Shown here: positions 36,293-45,066 of the stretch, piece by piece | Numbering within the stretch: position 1 is the first letter of the stretch | How the letters are laid out: each line of letters begins with the position of its first letter | Source: Sphingomonas sp. HMP6 | GTDB taxonomy: Bacteria > Pseudomonadota > Alphaproteobacteria > Sphingomonadales > Sphingomonadaceae | NCBI RefSeq assembly: GCF_013374095.1 | Contig: NZ_AP022672.1 | Location: 1,549,501-1,613,500, forward strand | Reading direction: 5' to 3' | DNA: 64,000 bases | Made by a program: the position numbers and the translations under genes | Notes under the pieces: generated by a model | The model's database searches: none | What the model was told of the DNA's origin: nothing | What the model saw: only the letters and a program-made list of their open reading frames with translations

Positions 36293-39079
36293 TCAATATT
36301 TGACGCGAAGGCGGGCGTAGTAGAACCCGCCGTTCATGCCGAACGGCCCGCCCGAGCGCGGGTAGACCTGCCCGTCGTTCAGGCCGCCCGACAGCGCGTA
36401 GATCGGGTTGACCGGCGATGCCTGGACCTTGTCGGGGAAGGTGTTGAACAAATTGTTCGCGCCCAAGGTCAACGTGTAATGCTTGGCAACGGTGAAGCTG
36501 ACGTCGAGGTCGAACAAAGTCTTTCCGCTGAAGATCTGTGACGGCGGTGCCGATGTCGCGCCGGCGACCGGTGCGACGAGGTTGTACTCGAGCGCGTTCG
36601 ACCATTCGCCGAAATAGTTAGCGCGGGCGTTGATCGTGAAGTTGTCGACCTGCCACCCCGCCGAGGCGGTAATGCGGTTTCGCGGGGCAAGGTTGGCGAT
36701 ATTATATTGCTGCTGCAGGCTGACCAGCGGTTGTCCGGCGGTCGTCAGCTTAATGTTCTTCGCCTTCAGATTGTTGTAGCTATAGGCCAGCGTAAAGTTG
36801 AGCGGCCCGCCCAGCAACTCGGTGCGATAGTTCGCCACCGCCTCGACACCCTTTGACGAGACATCGAAGCCGTTGGTGAAATAGTTCACCACGCCGCCGA
36901 GACCCACCGACGCGAGCGACGGCAGCGCCGCGATGTTCGCCGCGGACACCGTGAAGTTCTGCGAAATGCCGATACGGTTCTTGATCTGGATGATGTAGCC
37001 ATCGACCGTCAGCGATAGCGCGCTGGTCGGTTTCAGAACGATACCCGCACCATAGTTCGTCGACCGCTCGGGGTTGAGCAACCCGGCGCCATAGAATTGC
37101 GCGATCGCGCTCGACGTCGGATAGGTGCCGGTCTGGACCTGATTGCCGCCAAGGAAGTTCGTCGTCACGACCTGCGTGTTGTTCTGGCCTGGCGACGGGG
37201 CGTGGAAGCCGGTGCCGACCGTTGCGCGCAGCGAGACCGCGTCTGTCACGCGGAACAGCGCGTTCGCCTTGCCCACGAAGACCCCGCCAAAGGTGTTGTA
37301 GTTCTCGTACCGTCCGGCGAGCCCCACCGTCAGCGCTTTGGTGATGTCGGTTTCGGCACCGACGTAGATGGCGTAGCTTTTCTGGGTCGACACGCCCGCA
37401 AAGTTCGGGCTGGTGCCGCCATAGCCGCTCGCGGCCGGCGACTGGGTCGCAGTGACAGGCTGTACGGCGCCGTTGAGCAGGATTGGCGCGCCTGCCGCGT
37501 CGCGCACGATGGTGCGCTGATACACGCCCGGCGCGATCTGGTCATAGAGCGGCTGCGAGGCGAACGGCCCTGCTCCATAGGATTGCAAATCACCGGTCGT
37601 CTTCTCGTAACGCTCACGGCGATACTCCGAGCCTGCCGACAGCACGATCGGGCTGTCGAAGCCGACTTCGACCGGATAGGTGAAATCGGCGTTCAGCGTG
37701 ATTTCGCTCTGGATCAGCTTGCCGAACTGGAAGCTCGTCTGGCTCTGCTGCGGGCCGTAGGACGCCGACAGCGAGTTGGTCATCGACAAGTCGAGCGAGT
37801 TGCGGCTCAACGTCCCCGACAGGTCGTATGTAAAGCCGCTGCCGGCTTTGCCCTTGAAGCCCAGCGTCCCATAGATCTGATCGACCTTACCGATGAAGCG
37901 CGGCGTGAAGCCACCGGGATAGATGCTCGTAAAGCTGACCGTGGTGCCGTTGTTCAGTGGGAACAGAGCACTGGGGGCGCTTACGAAGCCAGGTGCTCCG
38001 TTCACCGGCGAACACGTCGCATTACCTGCCGGGCATGCGGTCGTGAAAATGGGGTTGAATGATCCGTTGCGGCCCAATGTCACCGTTGTGTTGGTCGTGC
38101 CGTCGCTGCGGACGAACCCACCATTCGTCTGCGACGGACGATAGTTGAAACTCTGGTTGGTTTCGCTGTGCGCCAGGTTTCCCGTAAAATAGACTTGGCT
38201 CTGTGCGCCTATGTCGAGCGCCGCATTGAGGAACAGCTTGTAGCCATGGCCGGGCGACGTTCCCCAGATCTGCGCCGGGTTCGGCACGGCGACCGAGGGG
38301 TTGTTCGCCTGGATCGTGATCGCGCTGGCGCGCGTCACGCCGCGGCTGGTCTGCCCCTGGTCGTAATATTCACCCGCAAGGCTGACGAAGCCGCGGTCGC
38401 CGATCTTCAGCCCGCCATATCCCGAAAAGATCTTGCTGATGCCGTCACCGCGATAGGTCTTTCCGTAAAGGGCCTGCGCCTCGATGCCGACGTCGCGGCG
38501 GATCGAATAGTTGAGCACGCCCGCCAAAGCGTCGGCGCCATATTGCGCGGTCGCGCCGTCCCGCAGCACCTGCAAATTGCCGATCGCAATCGCGGGGATG
38601 TTGCCGATGTCGGCGCCCTGCGACCCGAACGACAGCGCCGTGTCAGCGCCGGTGTAGACGTTGACGAGCGCCGAACGATTGTACCGCTTGCCGTTGATCA
38701 TGACCAGGATCTGGTCCGCACCCAGACCGCGCAGCGATGGCGCGCGCACGAAGGTCGATGCGTCGGAGATGGTGTTCTGCGGAACGAAAAACGACGGAAC
38801 GAGGTTCCTGATCGCATCGAGCATGTTCACGGCCGGCTGCGAAGCCAGTTCGGCCGAGCTGATCACATCGATCGGGGATGCCGAATCGGTGACCGACCGA
38901 TCGGTGCGGCGGGTGCCGATGACGACGATATCCCCGTCGGCGGGCGCTTGTGCCGCCGGTTCGCTCGATTGCAGCCCGGCTGTAGCAGCCTCGGCCTCAC
39001 GGCGCTCCTCGGCCAGCGCAGGCGTGGCGGCGCTGGCAACCGCCAGCGCGAGCAGTGAAATCGCGTTTCTGTAGATCAC
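36293..39079 (-). CDS. TonB-dependent receptor
   Basis: Outer-membrane beta-barrel receptor of about 928 residues. It has a signal peptide (RNAISLLALAVASAATPALA), a TonB-box-like GDIVVIGTRRTDRSV, a plug domain (SPIDVISSAELASQPAVNMLDAIRN; SLRGLGADQILVMINGKR; VLRDGATAQYGADALAGVLNY) and a long barrel ending GGFYYARLRVKY. The GTG at 39079 is chosen for its GGGGGA site and because the signal peptide then begins normally; the frame runs on to 39151. Substrate is unknown; nothing nearby indicates siderophore or sugar uptake. Confidence 0.93.
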   Translation of the reverse strand: MIYRNAISLLALAVASAATPALAEERREAEAATAGLQSSEPAAQAPADGDIVVIGTRRTDRSVTDSASPIDVISSAELASQPAVNMLDAIRNLVPSFFVPQNTISDASTFVRAPSLRGLGADQILVMINGKRYNRSALVNVYTGADTALSFGSQGADIGNIPAIAIGNLQVLRDGATAQYGADALAGVLNYSIRRDVGIEAQALYGKTYRGDGISKIFSGYGGLKIGDRGFVSLAGEYYDQGQTSRGVTRASAITIQANNPSVAVPNPAQIWGTSPGHGYKLFLNAALDIGAQSQVYFTGNLAHSETNQSFNYRPSQTNGGFVRSDGTTNTTVTLGRNGSFNPIFTTACPAGNATCSPVNGAPGFVSAPSALFPLNNGTTVSFTSIYPGGFTPRFIGKVDQIYGTLGFKGKAGSGFTYDLSGTLSRNSLDLSMTNSLSASYGPQQSQTSFQFGKLIQSEITLNADFTYPVEVGFDSPIVLSAGSEYRRERYEKTTGDLQSYGAGPFASQPLYDQIAPGVYQRTIVRDAAGAPILLNGAVQPVTATQSPAASGYGGTSPNFAGVSTQKSYAIYVGAETDITKALTVGLAGRYENYNTFGGVFVGKANALFRVTDAVSLRATVGTGFHAPSPGQNNTQVVTTNFLGGNQVQTGTYPTSSAIAQFYGAGLLNPERSTNYGAGIVLKPTSALSLTVDGYIIQIKNRIGISQNFTVSAANIAALPSLASVGLGGVVNYFTNGFDVSSKGVEAVANYRTELLGGPLNFTLAYSYNNLKAKNIKLTTAGQPLVSLQQQYNIANLAPRNRITASAGWQVDNFTINARANYFGEWSNALEYNLVAPVAGATSAPPSQIFSGKTLFDLDVSFTVAKHYTLTLGANNLFNTFPDKVQASPVNPIYALSGGLNDGQVYPRSGGPFGMNGGFYYARLRVKY

Positions 39080-39562
39080 GGTCAAATCCCCCAAAGATGA
39101 AATCACGTTGCAGTCGATCGACACAATTTTGCTCAGACGGCACGAAGACACGCTCCGTGCCGACCAACTTAGTCGACATCAGCAAACACACGTTCCCCTG
39201 CCGCAAAGGCGACAGCCGGTAGACCTGCGAACTTCTTGTATCCCGCTGCACCATCCAGATAAAATCGGTGCAACCGGACTTTGATTGGGGATTTTACGCG
39301 GGGCTAATCTTACCGAAAGCAACTTTGTTGCTCCAATTCTGATCGCCTCGTCTGTCCCGTTACGGATGACGCCATATCGGCATATCCATTGCAACATAAA
39401 GTTCATCGATTTGGGTGGAGTCGTCCGAATTAGGGCATTTTCGGCCCTAACTATGGCGTTTCGGCAACGCTTTCGTGGAGCTGGCCCGGTGCTGTATCGC
39501 GTTGTGACGGTTGACAGCGGCGCGCTCCTCGCATAGCTGGCGCTTCTTTCCCGCGCTCGGCT
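39080..39562. other. Intergenic region upstream of TonB receptor and rplU
   Basis: About 480 bases with no convincing gene. It is noticeably more AT-rich than the flanks. It holds a hairpin CGGCACG/CGTGCCG at 39138-39162 within the leader of the receptor gene. Both divergent transcripts must start here. An open frame at 39285-39536 on the plus strand has no ribosome site and no family features. Confidence 0.5.
39511..39539 (+). promoter_or_regulatory. Possible sigma-70 promoter of rplU-rpmA
   Basis: TTGACA at 39511-39516 is followed after 17 bases by TAGCTG at 39534-39539. The -35 is perfect, the -10 is poor. It lies about 92-120 bases before the rplU ATG, just upstream of the terminator-like hairpin. 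It is a guess from sequence alone. Confidence 0.35.
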
Positions 39563-39613
39563 TGCCGTGCGTGGGGTACAGGTATTTTGCCCCACCGGGG
39601 CACGGCATTTTTT
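39563..39613 (+). promoter_or_regulatory. Terminator-like hairpin in the rplU leader (possible attenuator)
   Basis: TGCCGTGCGTGGGG (39563-39576) pairs perfectly with CCCCAC (39590-39595) plus GCACGGCA (39600-39607), giving 14 bp with a 4-base bulge (CGGG, 39596-39599), and TTTTTT follows at once (39608-39613). A rival stem TGCCCC/GGGGCA (39588-39602) is also possible. No plus-strand gene lies upstream to be terminated, so a leader regulatory role is likely. Confidence 0.65.
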
Positions 39614-39630
39614 GAAAGTGACTTAGGCCC

Positions 39631-39999
39631 ATGTTCGCAATCGTGCGCACGGGCGGCAAGCAGTACCGCGTTGCCGCCGGAGACAAGATCGTCGTCGAGA
39701 AGCTCGAAGGCGAAGCTGGGGCGTCGATCACGCTCGGCGATATCCTGCTGGCGGGCGAAGGCTCGGAGCTGCATTCAGTCGAGGGCCTCACCGTCTCGGC
39801 TGAGATCATCGCGCAGGCGAAGGCCGACAAGATCATCGTCTTCAAGAAGCGTCGTCGTCACAACTATCGCCGCAAGAACGGTCATCGCCAGCAGCACACG
39901 ATCCTGCGCATCACCGCGATCGGTGGCGAAGAGAAGAAGGCCGTGAAGGCCAAAACTGCAGCTCCGGCGGAAGCCGAAGCCCCGGCCGCTCAGGCGTAA
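39631..39999 (+). CDS. rplU: 50S ribosomal protein L21
   Basis: A 122-residue L21 protein that binds 23S rRNA domain I. The N-terminus [20 protein letters not shown] and the basic [24 protein letters not shown] segment are diagnostic. The C-terminus is extended by about 20 residues of Ala/Lys/Glu, which is common in alphaproteobacteria. rpmA follows after 13 bases, giving the universal rplU-rpmA operon. The leader carries a terminator-like hairpin. Confidence 0.98.
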   Translation: MFAIVRTGGKQYRVAAGDKIVVEKLEGEAGASITLGDILLAGEGSELHSVEGLTVSAEIIAQAKADKIIVFKKRRRHNYRRKNGHRQQHTILRITAIGGEEKKAVKAKTAAPAEAEAPAAQA

Positions 40000-40012
40000 G
40001 GAGTAATTCGAG

Positions 40013-40285
40013 ATGGCACATAAGAAAGCAGGCGGTTCCTCGCGCAACGGTCGTGATTCGGCCGGTCGTCGCCTTGGCGTCAAGAAGTTCGGTGGCGAAG
40101 CCGTCATCCCGGGCAACATCCTCGTGCGTCAGCGCGGCACCAAATTCTATCCCGGCACCAATGTCGGCATCGGCAAGGACCACACCTTGTTCGCGCTGAC
40201 CGAGGGTCGAGTCGCGTTCCATCAAGGTAAGCTTGGCCGCAAATTCTGTTCGGTCGAGATGCCGATCGCGATTGCGGCTGAATAA
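40013..40285 (+). CDS. rpmA: 50S ribosomal protein L27
   Basis: A 90-residue L27 that sits at the peptidyl transferase centre. The N-terminus [28 protein letters not shown] is universal in the family, and there is no cleavable N-terminal extension as in Firmicutes. [20 protein letters not shown] follows. AAGGAG at 40000-40005 is the ribosome site. It is the second gene of the rplU operon and is followed by a strong terminator. Confidence 0.98.
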   Translation: MAHKKAGGSSRNGRDSAGRRLGVKKFGGEAVIPGNILVRQRGTKFYPGTNVGIGKDHTLFALTEGRVAFHQGKLGRKFCSVEMPIAIAAE

Positions 40286-40347
40286 CATCGGGTAACCGGA
40301 CGGGTTGCCCACCAGGGCGACCCGAGGTCTTAACCGACCATCGAACA

Positions 40348-40379
40348 GGGAGATCGGGTCACCCCGGTCTCCCTTTTTT
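40348..40379 (+). terminator. Factor-independent terminator of rplU-rpmA
   Basis: GGGAGATCGGG (40348-40358) pairs with CCCGGTCTCCC (40363-40373) with one G.T pair, a 4-base loop and T6 at 40374-40379. Confidence 0.9.
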
Positions 40380-40452
40380 CTTGCTCCCTCCCCACCCATT
40401 GTCGCTTTCCCGTCACGAGACACGGGCATGCGGCAGCGACGAGGAGAGTAGA

Positions 40453-40995
40453 ATGTTCGCTCGTACCCGGAGATTGACGCTGCGGCCCGGCTGGCCGGAG
40501 GACGCCCCTGCCCTCGCCGCCGCGATCGGGCATGAGGCTGTGGCGATGAAGCTTGCCCGCCTGCCATGGCCCTATGCCGAGGCACATGCGCAAGAGTGGC
40601 TTTCACTTCCACGCGGCGCGACCGACGCAACGTGCCTCATTCTCAGCCACGACCATGATTATCCGCAGTTGATCGGCTGCATCAGCATCGAAATGCGGGA
40701 GGGCGCGCCGGAGCTTGGCTATTGGCTGACGCCCGCCGCATGGGGGCGTGGCTATGCCACAGAGGCCGGGAAAGCGATGCTTGGCATGGCGCGTCACGCC
40801 CTGGGGCTGAAACAGGTCGCCTCGGGCTATTTCGCGGACAATCCCGGATCGGGTAACGTGCTGCGCAAGCTTGGCTTTTACGAAACAGGCGAGGAAATGC
40901 GCGAGAGTGTCGCACGCGGCCATGCAACACGGTGCATTACGATGGCGCTCGACTTGGCCGATGGCGCAGCCACGGATTTTAGACTGGCGGCCTGA
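40453..40995 (+). CDS. GNAT family N-acetyltransferase (RimJ/RimL-like)
   Basis: A 180-residue acetyltransferase. The start FARTRRLTLRPGWPEDAPALAAAIG and the acetyl-CoA site ELGYWLTPAAWGRGYATEAGKAMLGMA (Q/R-x-x-G-x-G/A type) are of the RimJ/RimL class, followed by NPGSGNVLRKLGFYETGEE, the conserved N-x-x-S/x-x-x-V-x-x-K-x-G-F motif. The ATG at 40453 has GGAGAG upstream. The substrate (protein N-terminus or small molecule) cannot be told. It lies after the rpmA terminator and is probably transcribed separately. Confidence 0.85.
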   Translation: MFARTRRLTLRPGWPEDAPALAAAIGHEAVAMKLARLPWPYAEAHAQEWLSLPRGATDATCLILSHDHDYPQLIGCISIEMREGAPELGYWLTPAAWGRGYATEAGKAMLGMARHALGLKQVASGYFADNPGSGNVLRKLGFYETGEEMRESVARGHATRCITMALDLADGAATDFRLAA

Positions 40996-41041
40996 GCGCG
41001 CGTAGCGTTCGCGTTCGGGCTGCGGACGTTAATCGATCACA

Positions 41042-41144
41042 CCACCCCGGCGAAGGCCGGGGCCCAGTCGCGGTTGCCGATGTAACGGGCACAGCGTTCG
41101 CCAACACAACGCGCGCAACTGGGCCCCGGCTTCCGCCGGGGTGG
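41042..41144. repeat. REP-like palindrome, intergenic copy
   Basis: The arms are CCACCCCGGCGAAGGCCGGG with GCCCAG on the left, and ACTGGGCCCCGGCTTCCGCC with GGGGTGG on the right, about 103 bases end to end, between the acetyltransferase gene and dnaB (convergent). This is the same family as the element embedded in hpnG. Confidence 0.9.
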
Positions 41145-41154
41145 AAGCCCCCCC

Positions 41155-42660
41155 TCAATACGACGGCCCCACAAAGTCCGAGAATTTCGTGATGCTCGGT
41201 TCGAACTTCAGCGTCACCTTGCCGGTCGAGCCGTGGCGTTGCTTGGCGACGATCAGCTCGGCCAAGCCATCGACGCGCGAGAGATGTTCGGACCATTTCG
41301 CATGCTTGTCCTGCACATCGGCCGGGCTGCTCGAATTCGGGATCTCGGGCTGGCTCATATTGAGGTAATAATCCTCGCGATACACGAACATCACCATGTC
41401 GGCGTCCTGCTCGATCGACCCCGATTCGCGCAGATCCGACAGAAGCGGCCGTTTGTCCTCGCGGCTTTCGACCGCGCGGCTGAGCTGCGACAGCGCCATC
41501 ACCGGCACGTTCAAATCCTTCGCGATGTTCTTGAGACCGCGGCTGATTTCGGAAATCTCCTGCACGCGCCCATCACCCGAACTCTTGGCGCTGCCCGACA
41601 GCAATTGAAGGTAATCGACCACGATCAGCCCAAGCTGGTTGTTGAGCTTGCGCTGCAACCGCCGCGCGCGGGTGTGCAGCGCGCCGATCGACAACCCTGC
41701 GCTATCATCGATGAACAGCGGCAGGCTCTCCAGGCTAGCGGCCGCGGCGGCGAGCTTGTGGAATTCCTGATGGCTGATCTTGCCCGATCGCAGCACTTCG
41801 GAATTGATCCCCGATTGCTCGGCCAGAATACGCCCGGCGAGCTGATCGGCCGACATTTCGAGGCTGAAAAACGCGACCTTCGCCCCCAGCGAGCGATCCG
41901 GCTCGATCCCGTCGGCCATATCGCGCATCCAACGTTGCGCGGCGTTGTACGCAATGTTGGTGGCGAGCGACGTCTTGCCCATGCCCGGACGCCCGGCGAG
42001 GATCATAAGATCGGATCGGTGCATGCCGCCGATCTTCGCGTTCAGACTGTCCAGGCCCGTGGTAATGCCCGAGATATGCCCGCCCGAATTGAGCGCGATC
42101 TCGGCCATCTTGATCGTCATCGTCGATGCCTGGACGAAGGTCTTGATCTGCGAATCGCTGCCACCGTCCGCCGCGACCTTGTAAAGTTCCTCCTCCGCCG
42201 CCTCGATCTGCGCGCGCGGATTGACCTCTTCGGAGGTATCCATCGCCCGCTCAACGAGACCACGGCCTACCGTCACCAGCGTACGCAACATCGCCAGATC
42301 GTAAATCTGCTTGGCAAATTCGCGCGCGCCGAGCAGGCCCGCGCCCGATCCGGTCAATTGCGCGAGGTACGCCGGCCCGCCGAGTTCGCGCATCCCGACA
42401 TCGGCCTCGAACATCGGGCGCAGCGTGACCGGGCTCGCCAGCATGTCGTTGCCCCGCAGGGTGCGGATCGCGGCGAAGATGCGGCCGTGCAACGGCTCGA
42501 AAAAATGGTCGGGATCGAGCGCGTCGATCAGATCGTCGGCGAGGCGATTGTCGATCATCATCGCGCCGAGCATCGCGGCCTCGGCCTCGACATTTTGCGG
42601 CAACGAGACAGCCTCGGGCACGGTTGCGGAGACGGGTGGAGATGCGAATGCTGTGGCCAT
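41155..42660 (-). CDS. dnaB: Replicative DNA helicase DnaB
   Basis: A 501-residue hexameric helicase that unwinds DNA ahead of the fork. The N-terminal domain has LPQNVEAEAAMLGAMMIDN and the FFEPLHGRIFAAI block. The RecA-like domain has Walker A LAGRPGMGKTSLATNIAY (near residue 220), Walker B LIVVDYLQLLSG, and DLRESGSIEQDADMVMFVYR. Length fits; there is no intein. A REP-like element follows its stop by 11 bases. Confidence 0.97.
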   Translation of the reverse strand: MATAFASPPVSATVPEAVSLPQNVEAEAAMLGAMMIDNRLADDLIDALDPDHFFEPLHGRIFAAIRTLRGNDMLASPVTLRPMFEADVGMRELGGPAYLAQLTGSGAGLLGAREFAKQIYDLAMLRTLVTVGRGLVERAMDTSEEVNPRAQIEAAEEELYKVAADGGSDSQIKTFVQASTMTIKMAEIALNSGGHISGITTGLDSLNAKIGGMHRSDLMILAGRPGMGKTSLATNIAYNAAQRWMRDMADGIEPDRSLGAKVAFFSLEMSADQLAGRILAEQSGINSEVLRSGKISHQEFHKLAAAAASLESLPLFIDDSAGLSIGALHTRARRLQRKLNNQLGLIVVDYLQLLSGSAKSSGDGRVQEISEISRGLKNIAKDLNVPVMALSQLSRAVESREDKRPLLSDLRESGSIEQDADMVMFVYREDYYLNMSQPEIPNSSSPADVQDKHAKWSEHLSRVDGLAELIVAKQRHGSTGKVTLKFEPSITKFSDFVGPSY

Positions 42661-42749
42661 CGCGCCTTCTCACAGACGCCCCGATTCGGGTCAAACGCGC
42701 GCGGCAAAAATAACGGGGATAAGTCTCGGGGGTTCGACCGACCCGGCGT

Positions 42750-43628
42750 TTAGCGCGTCGCCATCTGGCGCAGCGCGGACAAGGTGTCCTGGATCGTTTC
42801 GCGCGGCGGGGGCGGCGGCATCTGCGGGGGTTCTCCGGCTGCGGGCGCTCCTGCTACCGTCGGGTCAATCGCAGGCTGCACCGGCCGTCGCGCGGCGGCC
42901 ACCCGTTCCAGGCGATCGAGCAACGCTTGCACGGTCTCCGAAGGATCGGCCTTCGCTGGTGCTGGTCGCACCATCGGGGTCAGCGGGAAGGTTTCGAAGC
43001 GTTCGCTTGGCTCGAACGTCTGCGGGCGCTCAGGCGTCGCTTCGACCGGTGCCGGAAACCATTCGAGGGGCGCTTCGGGCACTGCGGCTGGGTCGAACGC
43101 GGCGAGCGGTTGATCGAGGTCGGTCGGCAACGGTTGTTCGATCGGCGCTGGCGGCGCCATCTCGATCACCACCGGCGTCACTTCCGACGCATCGACATGC
43201 ACCGGCTTGGCGCGCACTTCGAGGAAGGGCGTGCCGAGATCGGTATTGGCGAACAACGGCCGACGCGCCGGGGCATCGGGGTGCGAATCGGCGCGACGCA
43301 GCACGGGTGCGGACACCGAACCCTGCTCGGACCCGCGACCCGGGCGCTGCACGACGATGGTCCGCGTCCCAAACATCAAAAACATGCCGAACCACGCGAT
43401 CAACCCGACGCCGCCGCCGCACAGCAGCACCAGCACCAGCCGCGCGGTCAGCCCAAGCGGCGGTTCGGCGGCGGAGAGGACCGCGGCGATCCCGCTGTCG
43501 ACCACCATCGATTCGAGCAGATCGGTCGGGATCAGCGCGAACATCGCGGCGGTCAGCACGCCGATCACGCCCGCGGCAAGCGGTGCGATCGGCAGGATCA
43601 GAGGTTTGGAACGGGGGGACTCGGCCAT
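42750..43628 (-). CDS. Hypothetical Pro-rich protein with two N-terminal helices
   Basis: A 292-residue protein of unknown function. Two hydrophobic helices (about residues 12-34 and 62-86) are followed by a long acidic, Pro-rich, probably disordered region with repeated PAP/PVE patterns, a coiled-coil-like segment (SETVQALLDRLERVAAARRPVQ) and a short C-terminal helix (ETIQDTLSALRQMATR). It overlaps the glycosyltransferase gene by 31 bases. It is not recognised; a role at the inner membrane is inferred. Confidence 0.65.
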   Translation of the reverse strand: MAESPRSKPLILPIAPLAAGVIGVLTAAMFALIPTDLLESMVVDSGIAAVLSAAEPPLGLTARLVLVLLCGGGVGLIAWFGMFLMFGTRTIVVQRPGRGSEQGSVSAPVLRRADSHPDAPARRPLFANTDLGTPFLEVRAKPVHVDASEVTPVVIEMAPPAPIEQPLPTDLDQPLAAFDPAAVPEAPLEWFPAPVEATPERPQTFEPSERFETFPLTPMVRPAPAKADPSETVQALLDRLERVAAARRPVQPAIDPTVAGAPAAGEPPQMPPPPPRETIQDTLSALRQMATR

Positions 43629-44839
43629 GATGTAGGGGATGGCATAGCACCGGTAAGTTTCTGGTAAACGGGCGCGTAACGCTCAATGTTGGTCGCCCAG
43701 TTGCGCTCCGCCTCCACAAACGCGCGACCGCGCGCGCGCCGACCCGCCCAGCTATCCCGATCCGCCAGCAATGCCGCCAACGCGCGCGCCATTCCGGCAG
43801 GATCGTCGGGCGGGAACAGCGTCCCGGTGTCACCGTCGCGAATCAGCTCGCGATGCCCCCCCACATCGGATGCGGCGACCAGGCGGCGCTGCGCCATCGC
43901 CTCCAGCGGTTTGAGCGGCGTGACGAGGTCGGTCAGCCGCATGTGCTTGCGCGGGTAAGCGAGCACATCGACGATGCTGTAATAGCGCTCGACCTCGGTA
44001 TGCGGCACGCGCCCGATGAAATGGATATGCGCCGCCACCGGGGAGGCCGCCGCTTGCGCACGAAGCGCGGCTTCCATCGGCCCGCCGCCGACGAGCACGA
44101 GCCGCGCCTGCGGGCGCGCCGCTACCAGCAACGGCATCGCCGCGATCAGATCGTCGAGCCCCTCATAATCATAGAAGCTGCCGATGAAGCCGATCACTTC
44201 GGCGCCCTTCAACCCAAGCGAGTCGGCCAGCGCCTGATCAAAGGGCAAGGGTGCCCCGAACACCGACATGTCGACGCCATTGGGGGAGACGATCAGCTTC
44301 GCCGGATCGACCCCGCGCGCCAACAGATCGCGCCGCAGCCCGTCACAAATCACCGCGACCGCATCCACGCGCTTCACTGCCCAGGTTTCCAGCGCACGCG
44401 TCGCGCGATAGCGCAGCGATCCTTCGGTCCCCGTGCCATTGCCGACCGCTGCATCCTCCCAGAATGCGCGGATTTCGTAGACGATCGGCAGCTTGCGCCG
44501 CTTCGCGACGCGCAATCCCGCCAGCGCATCGAGCACGGGCGAATGCGCGTGCAGCACGTCGGGCTTGAACTCAGCCACCACCTGATCGATCCGTCGCGCG
44601 AAGGCGCGGATTTCGCGCAACTCACCGAACGGGCTGATCGTTTCCGGGACCGGTTCGGTCCGGTAGAAATCGATCCCGTCGACGCTCTCCTGCGCCAGAT
44701 CGCGCGCGCCGTTGCGCGGGCCGGTCACTGCCGCGACCTCCCATCCACGCCGCTGCTGGCTCTTCAGGATCGCGCGCGTGCGGAAGGTGTAGCCGCTCTG
44801 CAAGGGCAGCCCGTGGTCCAATATGTGGAGAATGCGCAT
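43598..44839 (-). CDS. Exosortase-A-associated glycosyltransferase (TIGR04063-like)
   Basis: A 413-residue GT4-type glycosyltransferase. It begins MRILHILDHGLPLQSGYTFRTRAIL, typical of the PEP-CTERM/XrtA glycosyltransferases. It has HAHSPVLDALAGLRVAKRR, the donor site VIGFIGSFYDYEGLDDLIAAMP and the GT4 E-x7-E region PLKPLEAMAQRRLVAASDVGG. It is divergent from the O-glycosylation ligase gene, which belongs to the same system. No exosortase gene is in the window. The last 31 bases overlap the Pro-rich gene. Confidence 0.88.
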   Translation of the reverse strand: MRILHILDHGLPLQSGYTFRTRAILKSQQRRGWEVAAVTGPRNGARDLAQESVDGIDFYRTEPVPETISPFGELREIRAFARRIDQVVAEFKPDVLHAHSPVLDALAGLRVAKRRKLPIVYEIRAFWEDAAVGNGTGTEGSLRYRATRALETWAVKRVDAVAVICDGLRRDLLARGVDPAKLIVSPNGVDMSVFGAPLPFDQALADSLGLKGAEVIGFIGSFYDYEGLDDLIAAMPLLVAARPQARLVLVGGGPMEAALRAQAAASPVAAHIHFIGRVPHTEVERYYSIVDVLAYPRKHMRLTDLVTPLKPLEAMAQRRLVAASDVGGHRELIRDGDTGTLFPPDDPAGMARALAALLADRDSWAGRRARGRAFVEAERNWATNIERYAPVYQKLTGAMPSPTSWPSPPVPNL

Positions 44840-44922
44840 GGCACTTCCCTAATCCGCGACTGCTTAACGGAGCCTCAACCCGCCCGCGCGTAGGGCGGGG
44901 TCATGCAAGGCGTGCCGCAGCC

Positions 44923-45066
44923 ATGATCGACAATCTCGCACTTGCGATCAGCCACGGGTTGATCGCGCTGACGGTGTGGGTGCTGCTGCGCCGTCCCGAT
45001 CTCGACCGGGAGGATGCGCCGCCCGAGCAGACCGAACGCAAGCCGAAAGGCCGCCCGCGTGCGTGA
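44923..45066 (+). CDS. Small membrane-anchored protein upstream of the O-ligase
   Basis: A 47-residue frame: an N-terminal amphipathic/hydrophobic helix (MIDNLALAISHGLIALTVWVLL), then RRPDLDREDAPPEQTERKPKGRPRA. Its stop lies eight bases into the ligase gene (start GTG 45059), an overlap arrangement that supports a coupled real gene. No strong ribosome site was found before its ATG. It is not a known family to this annotator. It is the kind of short reading frame that automatic callers omit. Confidence 0.5.
   Translation: MIDNLALAISHGLIALTVWVLLRRPDLDREDAPPEQTERKPKGRPRA

Noticed and set aside
39285..39536. 83-residue plus-strand frame before rplU
   Set aside because: No ribosome site and no family pattern, and it overlaps the likely promoter and leader region.
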